Shown here in pieces: positions 38,755-44,143 of a DNA stretch of 44,143 nucleotides. This stretch comes from Chryseobacterium indologenes. Lineage in GTDB: Bacteria > Bacteroidota > Bacteroidia > Flavobacteriales > Weeksellaceae. How positions within the stretch are numbered: the first letter of the stretch is position 1; each line of letters begins with the position of its first letter. The DNA lies in assembly GCA_002439165.1 (NCBI GenBank), contig DJTE01000042.1:1-44143 (forward strand), read 5' to 3'. Both the position numbers and the translations under genes were made by a program. The notes beneath the pieces are model-generated. The model searched no databases and was not told the origin of the DNA. It was given only the letters and a program-made list of their open reading frames with translations.

Positions 38755-41202
38755 TTAAAAATCAACAAAAATATCTTTTTTAATGCTTTGATAAGCAGTG
38801 ATTTCATCAAATTCTTTCAGACTTAATAAAACCAGGGCCTTGAACTTTTCATAGTTCTTTCCGCGTGGAAGTTTGAGCATAATCTGGAACTGATATAAAT
38901 TATTCAGCTTCCCGATCTGAGCTTTTTCCGGCCCCAGCACACAGTCTCCGGGAAGATATTTCCTCAGTACTGAGCCTAAGAACTGGGATGCACGGTTGGC
39001 CTTATCTTCTCTTCTGTGCTTCAGCTCAATCATGATCAGTTTGGTAAACGGCGGATAATGGAATTTCTGACGTTCGGTAAGGATATGTTTGTAGACTTTC
39101 GCAGGATTGTTCATTCTGATCAGCTGAAATACCGAATGTTCAGGATTATAGGTCTGAATTAAAATCTTTCCTTTTCCGGAAACTCTTCCGGCACGTCCGG
39201 AAACCTGTGTAATCAGCTGATAGGCTCTTTCCTCTGCTCTGAAATCCTGTACATACAGCAGGGAATCGGCTTTTGGAATGGCAACCAGCTCAATATGATC
39301 AAAGTCAAGACCTTTGGAAATCATCTGGGTCCCGACAACGATATCCGTTTCTCTTTCTTCTATTTTTTCGTAGAGTTTTTCGTAGGCAAATTTCTTACGC
39401 ATGGAGTCCACATCCATTCTGTCCACTTCATTTTCAGGAAAGAGTTTGGAGACTTCTTCATGAATCTGCTCTACTCCTACTCCTCTTTCGTTGAGATTTT
39501 CTGAATAGCATTTCGGGCAGGTTTTTGGCTTTGAAGCTTTCTGTCCGCAATAATGGCATTTCATTTCGTTGGCTGCCTTGTGGTAGGTCATTACCACATC
39601 GCAGTTTGAGCAGTAATTCACATAACCGCAGGTCTCGCATTCCACTACATTGGCATAGCCACGGCGGTTATGGAGTATAATGACCTGATTTTTTTCATCC
39701 ACTATTTTTCTGATCTCATCAATCAGATGTAGAGAGAAATTTCCGGAAACTTTTTTAGATGCCTGCGCTTCTTTGAAGTTGATCAGTTCATATTCCGGCA
39801 GATTTACGTTCCCGAATCTTTCATTCAGGAAAATATATTTCATTTTATCTTTTCTGGCTGCATAATAGCTTTCCACAGACGGTGTTGCAGATCCCAGAAT
39901 AACTCCGGCTTTATAAAAATTTCCCAGAACAAGAGCGGCATCTTTCGCATTGAAATAAGGTGAAACTTCCCTGGGTCTGTATGCAGAATCATGTTCTTCA
40001 TCTACAATAATAAGTCCCAGATTCTGAAAAGGCAGGAACAGGGCATTCCTTGTTGCAATGAGAATTTTTATATCATTCTGCCTGATTCTGCGCCATACCT
40101 CCACCCTTTCAAAATCGGTCAGTTTCTGGTGATAGAACCCCAGCAGTCTGCCGTATTTTTTTTCGAGTCTCCGGGTAATCTGTTTGGTAAGAGAAATTTC
40201 AGGAAGCAGAAAAAGTACGTTCTTTCCTTCACGGATGCATTCTTCAATTTTCTCAAGATAAATATGGGTTTTTCCGGAAGAGGTCACCCCGTGAAGCAAT
40301 ACATTCCGTCCTTCTTCAAATGCTTCATCAATTTCAGCTTTGGCTGCTTCCTGCTGTTCAGAAAGTTCTTCTATCTCTTCTATTTCTCCTTCGTAGCTGT
40401 CTATCCGGTCTTTCTGCATATAATATTCCTCAACAAGACCTTTATCTGCCAACGGTTTAAAATGAGAGCTTCCAAAGTAGCCGTCTTCAAAAAGATCTGC
40501 TTTTTTGATCGGAACTTCGGGATGTTCGGTCTGCTTTTCAAGAATTGCCAGGAAAAGGTCCTTCTGTTTGGCAGCCCTGTTGAGCTTTATCAGGATATCC
40601 GGAAGGTTCTGGTTCTTTAAAACCTCATCATTTATTTTAACGTAGGCAACTTCTTTTGCTTTATATTTTTCTGCCACTTTCTCATCTATCTCAATATACT
40701 GCAGATCGATCAGGGCGTTGATCGTTTTAATAATTTCCTTTTTCGGAATAAAGGCTTCAATATCTGTAAGATTGATCAGCTGGCGAACTTCTAAAGCCTG
40801 AATAAGATACATTTCATTGACATCCAGGTTTTCAAAATCAACCGTTACATTGGGTTTTAATTTTAAATAGGTCTCACTTTCCAGCTTCAGCGAAGACGGA
40901 AATGCAAATCTGTAAATTTCTCCTAACCCGCACATATAATATTCCGAGAGCCAGTTCCAGAACCGGATCTGTTCTTCGGGCAGGATCGGATTTTCGTCAA
41001 GGATACTGATCACTTCTTTGGCAACGAAACTTTCCGGTGCATTGTCATGAAGTTCGAAAACAAGTCCTGTGTAGATTTTTTTTCCTCCGAAAGGCACCAG
41101 TACACGCATTCCGGTCTGAATACCGTTCATCAGTTCTTCGGGAACTTTATAGGTAAAAGATCCTTTTAAATTAAGCGGCAAAACAATCTGGGCGTACTGC
41201 AA
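38755..41202 (-). CDS. priA: Primosomal replication restart helicase PriA, TTG start
   Basis: An 815-residue PriA, the 3'-5' helicase that restarts stalled replication forks. The N-terminal DNA-binding part starts QYAQIVLPLNLKGSFTYKVP, which is conserved, so translation must begin at the TTG at 41202 rather than a later ATG. Walker A GVTSSGKT is at 305-312 and the DEEH box at 400-403. Eight zinc-binding cysteines lie at 521, 524, 530, 533, 548, 551, 561 and 564, all present. C-terminal helicase motifs (VVGTQMISKGLDF, QVSGRAGR) follow. Length is usual for Bacteroidota. Confidence 0.96.
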   Translation of the reverse strand: MQYAQIVLPLNLKGSFTYKVPEELMNGIQTGMRVLVPFGGKKIYTGLVFELHDNAPESFVAKEVISILDENPILPEEQIRFWNWLSEYYMCGLGEIYRFAFPSSLKLESETYLKLKPNVTVDFENLDVNEMYLIQALEVRQLINLTDIEAFIPKKEIIKTINALIDLQYIEIDEKVAEKYKAKEVAYVKINDEVLKNQNLPDILIKLNRAAKQKDLFLAILEKQTEHPEVPIKKADLFEDGYFGSSHFKPLADKGLVEEYYMQKDRIDSYEGEIEEIEELSEQQEAAKAEIDEAFEEGRNVLLHGVTSSGKTHIYLEKIEECIREGKNVLFLLPEISLTKQITRRLEKKYGRLLGFYHQKLTDFERVEVWRRIRQNDIKILIATRNALFLPFQNLGLIIVDEEHDSAYRPREVSPYFNAKDAALVLGNFYKAGVILGSATPSVESYYAARKDKMKYIFLNERFGNVNLPEYELINFKEAQASKKVSGNFSLHLIDEIRKIVDEKNQVIILHNRRGYANVVECETCGYVNYCSNCDVVMTYHKAANEMKCHYCGQKASKPKTCPKCYSENLNERGVGVEQIHEEVSKLFPENEVDRMDVDSMRKKFAYEKLYEKIEERETDIVVGTQMISKGLDFDHIELVAIPKADSLLYVQDFRAEERAYQLITQVSGRAGRVSGKGKILIQTYNPEHSVFQLIRMNNPAKVYKHILTERQKFHYPPFTKLIMIELKHRREDKANRASQFLGSVLRKYLPGDCVLGPEKAQIGKLNNLYQFQIMLKLPRGKNYEKFKALVLLSLKEFDEITAYQSIKKDIFVDF

Positions 41203-41293
41203 GGGAAAATTTTAAAGTGTAAAATTAGATTTTTATTCAGAGAACTGCAATTTTTATTGGAATTGAATCTTTGCATCAGAATTTTTAAAAATC

Positions 41294-41344
41294 AAATATC
41301 TGCATTATCGAACCAACAGTGTTGATTTGATGATGCAGATATTT
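41294..41344. repeat. Isolated 12-bp inverted repeat upstream of priA
   Basis: AAATATCTGCAT (41294-41305) and ATGCAGATATTT (41333-41344) are perfect inverted arms around a 27-base loop, followed by T-rich sequence. It is not next to any gene end (priA starts at 41202 going away, the AEC gene ends at 42219), so a terminator role would need an unseen transcript, perhaps from the repeat array. Confidence 0.55.
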
Positions 41345-41366
41345 TTGTTGGAAAAATATAAAAATT

Positions 41367-42105
41367 AAACGCAAAGCTTTATGTAAAATACTGTTGATTT
41401 TGAGAGAGCAAAGCAGGTCGACTTCGTTGCTGATGAAGCTTGTGTTTAATGCGTGCGCTTCATCGAATCAGCGGAGTTGATTCTACTCTTTGCCTCCTCG
41501 AAATATGCGGTAAAAAGATATAAACTTTGGTTTCAAAAAAATAGAAAGAAAATAAACGCAGAGCTTTACGTAAGATGCTTTTCATTTTAGCAGGCAAAGA
41601 CATGTAACTTCGTCGCTGATGAAGCTTGTGTTTAATGCTTACACTTCATCGGATCAACGGAGTTGATTCTACTCTTTGCATCTCGAAATATGCGATAAAA
41701 AGATGTAAACTCTGGTTTCAAAAAATAGAAAGAAAATAAACGCAGAGCTTTACGTAAGATGCTTTTCATTTTAGCAGGCAAAGACATGCGACTTCGTCGC
41801 TGATGAAGCTTGTGTTTAATGCGTGCGCTTCATCGGATCAACGGAGTTGATTTTACTCTTTGCATCCTCGAATATGCGGTAAAAAGATGTAAACTTTGGT
41901 TTCAAAAAAATAGAAAGAAAATAAACGCAGAGCTTTACGTAAGAGGCTTTTCATTTTAGCAGGCAAAGACATGTAACTTCGTCGCTGATGAAGCTTGTGG
42001 CTAATGTGTACGTTTCATCGAATCAAGGGAGTTGATTCTACTCTTTGCATCTCGAAATATGCGGTAAAAGATGTAAACTTTGCGTTTCATAAAAAACTGC
42101 ACATA
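41367..42105. repeat. Array of four ~185-bp non-coding tandem repeats
   Basis: Units begin with AAACGCAGAGCTTTACG-like sequence at 41367 (diverged), 41554, 41738 and 41923, periods 187, 184 and 185. Copies 2-4 are very similar; copy 1 differs more. Each unit contains GATGAAGC ... GCTTCATC-type inverted arms around about 17 bases (for example 41432-41466), an AGTTGATTCTACTCTTTGC block and an AAATATGCG block. No ORF runs through the units. The array fills the 1,016-base gap between priA and the AEC transporter; 41203-41290 and 42106-42218 hold nothing else recognisable. Confidence 0.9.
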
Positions 42106-42218
42106 GTTTTTACATAAAGAGAAACAGTTTTGCAATTTATAAAAATGATAAATAAAGAGCTTTTTCCTCAAAATAGTTTCCTTGAAGATTAACTAGTTAA
42201 ATTCTGCTTTAATGATGC

Positions 42219-43127
42219 TCAAAAGAGCAGTTCTGTGATCTGGTACCAGAATGCAGAAGTAATAAATCCGACAATAATGCTGACGCCAATAATGAGATTG
42301 GTAAGTTTTGTATTGAGCCGGAACTGTTCTGCAATGATACTGGAAGTAACAAGGGTCGGCATAGCGGCTTCAAATATGGTGATCTTCGCAACGTTTCCTT
42401 TTACCCCGAAAAGCAGGGCCATTCCCAATACAATAGCCGGAGCCAGGATCAGTTTATAGAGCATGGATGCAGACATTTGCGGAATCAGTTTTTTCCAGCC
42501 GTTGAATTTCAGCTGAAGCCCTACTGAGAACAGGGCCAAAGGGCTTACTGTGGCTGCCAGCTTATCGAAAAAAGGTTCAGCAAAAGTGAAATCAATGAAC
42601 TGTGACAGTATCAAAGCGGATATACAGCCTATGAGCGGAGGAAATGTGATCAGCCTTTTTAAAATAAATACAGCGCTTACTTTTCCAGATCTGCTTCCGC
42701 CTTTTACTGCGGCAATAATTCCCAATGTAGAAAGGGCAAAAAACATGGTCTGATCACAAATGATGGCGATACTGAGCAGACTTTCTCCGTAAAAAGCACT
42801 GATCAACGGAAACCCGATGAAAGAGGTATTGCTGTAACCGCTTGCCAGCTCAAGGGTGCTTCTGGAACGCCTTGAATACCCTTTGCTTTTGCTGTAAAAC
42901 ATCATAAAGAAGAAGCAGAAAACAGAGATCAGAAAGGTGGCTGCAATAGGAAACAGCATTTCCGTAGTCCATTTTACTTTGGGCAGATATTTGAAGGACA
43001 CTGCCGGCAGGGCAAGATAAAGAATCCAGGTATTAATGCCTTTATGGGCATCGGGGTGGATAGATTTTGTTGCTTTGAATATCATTCCTGCTATAATGCA
43101 CACTGCAATCAGAACAAAATTTACCAT
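42219..43127 (-). CDS. AEC family (auxin efflux carrier-like) transporter
   Basis: A 302-residue inner-membrane protein with about ten hydrophobic segments in two related halves, as in the AEC/MleP-like carriers of the BART superfamily. Characteristic pieces are NTWILYLALPAVSFKYL, ASGYSNTSFIGFPLISAFYG in the first half and SPLALFSVGLQL followed by APAIVLGMALLFG and EAAMPTLVTSSIIAEQF in the second. Bacterial members export organic acids or similar anions; the substrate here is unknown. A perfect -10 box lies 20 bases upstream. It borders the repeat array. Confidence 0.9.
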   Translation of the reverse strand: MVNFVLIAVCIIAGMIFKATKSIHPDAHKGINTWILYLALPAVSFKYLPKVKWTTEMLFPIAATFLISVFCFFFMMFYSKSKGYSRRSRSTLELASGYSNTSFIGFPLISAFYGESLLSIAIICDQTMFFALSTLGIIAAVKGGSRSGKVSAVFILKRLITFPPLIGCISALILSQFIDFTFAEPFFDKLAATVSPLALFSVGLQLKFNGWKKLIPQMSASMLYKLILAPAIVLGMALLFGVKGNVAKITIFEAAMPTLVTSSIIAEQFRLNTKLTNLIIGVSIIVGFITSAFWYQITELLF

Positions 43128-43147
43128 AACGTTAAAGAAATATTCTA

Positions 43148-43155
43148 CAAAGTTA
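43148..43155 (-). promoter_or_regulatory. -10 box TAACTTTG of the AEC gene
   Basis: Perfect TAnnTTTG on the minus strand, 20 bases before the start codon at 43127. Confidence 0.6.
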
Positions 43156-43257
43156 CGGCTGATTTTTCAGTTGGAGGTGTAAAATTTATACTTTTTCGGG
43201 TATGATTCCAATCAAATGGGAAAGCTTTGTTTTTTCTGAAGGCTGGCCGAATAAAGC

Positions 43258-43485
43258 TTACTCCTGAATACGTTTTTTCAAATCCATATCAGCTCCAAGA
43301 ATTCTGATGATTTCGATTTCTTTTATGTCTATGATTTTATAAAAAATACTATGTCTGCTAGAAAGAAATCCTAAAATATCAAACCCAATTTCACTCTGTA
43401 TTTTTCCAATTCCTGGGTTTTCTGTAAGTATTTCACAATGATATATCAGTTCACCGTAATATTTACCGGCTGGAAAGGGTTTTAA
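43258..43485 (-). pseudogene. 5'-truncated relic of a RelE/ParE-family toxin gene
   Basis: Translating the minus strand from about 43467 to the stop at 43258 gives a ParE C-terminal half: GKYYGELIYHCEILTENPGI, then GFLSSRHSIFYKII and IEIIRILGADMDLKKRIQE. The R-H-x-I-F-Y and R-I-L-x-x-x-M-D motifs are those of ParE toxins, which inhibit gyrase in known cases. About 30 N-terminal residues are missing; two in-frame stops lie just upstream at 43486-43491, and no start codon fits. No antitoxin gene is visible. The break lies just downstream of the IS110 transposase, so IS insertion or an associated deletion most likely removed the 5' part. Confidence 0.8.
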
Positions 43486-44143
43486 TTATTATGTTGTTTG
43501 TGGGAAATTAAATTTGTATGGATATGTTAATTTGCATTTTTTTGAAACGCAAAGATTTCTATGTTAATATGCAAGAATTTTTTTCTCTATTTGATAGAAA
43601 TTCTTTTTGGGGTAAAAAATGTTCGTTTCTGTTAATTACAGCAATAATTCGATGGACAAGTTTATTCTTAACTGCATTTAAAACGTTCATTTTATTTTTC
43701 CCTTCGCTGACTTTTCTATGAAAATAAGCTTTTAATTCCTGATCTGATCTTACAGCAGCCATATGAAGTAGTTTTTTTATTTTAGTATTGGCCATTTTTG
43801 ATACTCTTTCTTTTTTCACAACCTTTCCTGACTCATTTTTAAAGGGAACAACTCCGATGTAACATGCCAGATGCTTAGGGTTTTTAAAGGATTGAAAATT
43901 ATTAGTGGTCACTATTAAATTAACAGCACATATATTACCAATGCCTGGAATAGAAGTTAAGAGTTCTTTATTACGGCTTATCTCATTATCCCCACTCACT
44001 ATTAATTCAATCTTCTCCTCTATTTCTTTAATAGAGGTTTCAATAATTTTCAATGTCTTTTTATAGGAGTGATTGAGAATTTTATATTCAAAAATATCAT
44101 AACTCATAGCTTCTCTCAATTGATTGGTGATAGCTACTTTTTG
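43486..44143 (-). mobile_element. IS110-family insertion sequence, partial (right edge of window)
   Basis: The transposase gene fills 43559-44143. The short 3' flank (about 43486-43558) separates it from the broken ParE gene. IS110 elements lack usual inverted ends, so the exact boundary cannot be set from sequence; it is placed where the ParE reading frame ends. With only about 70 bases after the gene there is little room for a downstream bridge RNA. That fits the IS110 group, with its bridge RNA before the transposase (outside the window), rather than the IS1111 group. Confidence 0.6.
43559..44143 (-). CDS. IS110-family transposase, C-terminal part (5' end outside window)
   Basis: The frame is open to the window edge (first codons read QKVAITNQLREAMSYD), so a TTG at 44119 is not a start. 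Visible are a helical coiled region (EYKILNHSYKKTLKIIETSI) and the Transposase_20 C-terminal domain: LLTSIPGIGNICAVNLI, HLACYIGVVPFKNESGK with the Ser that is catalytic in the family, KKERVSKMANTKIKKLLHMAA and a basic tail. The N-terminal DEDD RuvC-like domain (about 150 residues) would lie beyond 44143. IS110 recombinases use a bridge RNA to choose target and donor DNA. No frameshift is seen in the visible part. Confidence 0.9.
   Translation of the reverse strand, partial: QKVAITNQLREAMSYDIFEYKILNHSYKKTLKIIETSIKEIEEKIELIVSGDNEISRNKELLTSIPGIGNICAVNLIVTTNNFQSFKNPKHLACYIGVVPFKNESGKVVKKERVSKMANTKIKKLLHMAAVRSDQELKAYFHRKVSEGKNKMNVLNAVKNKLVHRIIAVINRNEHFLPQKEFLSNREKNSCILT

Noticed and set aside
39991..40620. 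209-codon plus-strand ORF
   Set aside because: It lies fully antisense inside priA, whose motifs are complete; its Phe/Lys-rich translation is a shadow frame.
41367..42105. CRISPR array
   Set aside because: Units are about 185 bp and similar over their whole length, with no short repeat/unique spacer pattern and no cas genes.
44117..44119. TTG as the start of the IS110 transposase
   Set aside because: The frame continues upstream to the window edge, and the RuvC-like domain expected before it is missing, so the gene starts outside.

Overview
The window looks like chromosomal DNA of a Chryseobacterium-like member of the Flavobacteriia (Bacteroidota). The reasons are a protein-glutaminase almost identical in architecture to the Chryseobacterium proteolyticum enzyme, type IX secretion (T9SS) C-terminal sorting domains on four proteins, GldF/GldG gliding genes, a Bacteroidota-style heme locus with HmuY proteins, and many -10 boxes of the Bacteroidota form TAnnTTTG. 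The genus is an inference from gene content; there is no rRNA in the window, and I saw no tRNA or CRISPR array.

Layout. Positions 1-960 are AT-rich: a strongly structured non-coding stretch, one small unknown gene, and a 174-bp inverted-repeat element just before the secreted protein-glutaminase (965-1915) and a small lipoprotein. An SDR oxidoreductase faces an organic-peroxide operon (nitroreductase, OhrR-type MarR regulator, Ohr peroxidase) with a clear palindromic operator. Then come a tandem 256-bp non-coding repeat and an exported peptide-deformylase homologue whose metal-ligand Cys is replaced by Asp.

Positions 6795-17921 form a heme/iron acquisition region. On the minus strand an operon runs TonB receptor, HmuY lipoprotein, HmuT, HmuU, HmuV, methyltransferase, HmuS, with a ChaN-like gene after it. 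On the plus strand are two T9SS-exported proteins, one HmuY-like. The two plus-strand promoters share the same pair of inverted boxes around the -10, and the divergent receptor promoter shares the first pair. Together they describe heme capture outside the cell, outer-membrane uptake, inner-membrane import and cytoplasmic heme handling, probably Fur-controlled.

Positions 18004-26980 are mixed: a small monooxygenase, a TauE-type exporter with an Rrf2 regulator and a 43-codon small ORF, a nucleoside hydrolase, a 7-bp microsatellite before a DUF4268 gene, a candidate leader RNA, several unknown proteins, a serine hydrolase and a small XRE regulator. Positions 27041-41202 are mostly minus-strand housekeeping and secretion-related genes: gldG, gldF, hemJ, an outer-membrane protein, kbl, a thioredoxin-like protein, two duplicated T9SS M1 aminopeptidases, dacB and priA. 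After priA comes an array of four ~185-bp non-coding repeats, then an AEC transporter, the 5'-truncated relic of a ParE toxin gene, and an IS110-family transposase cut off by the right edge.

No complete new multi-gene system is obvious. The strongest leads are the Asp-substituted exported deformylase, the two non-coding repeat families (one with a compensatory stem change), the paired boxes of the heme promoters, the T9SS HmuY protein and the methyltransferase inside the heme operon.
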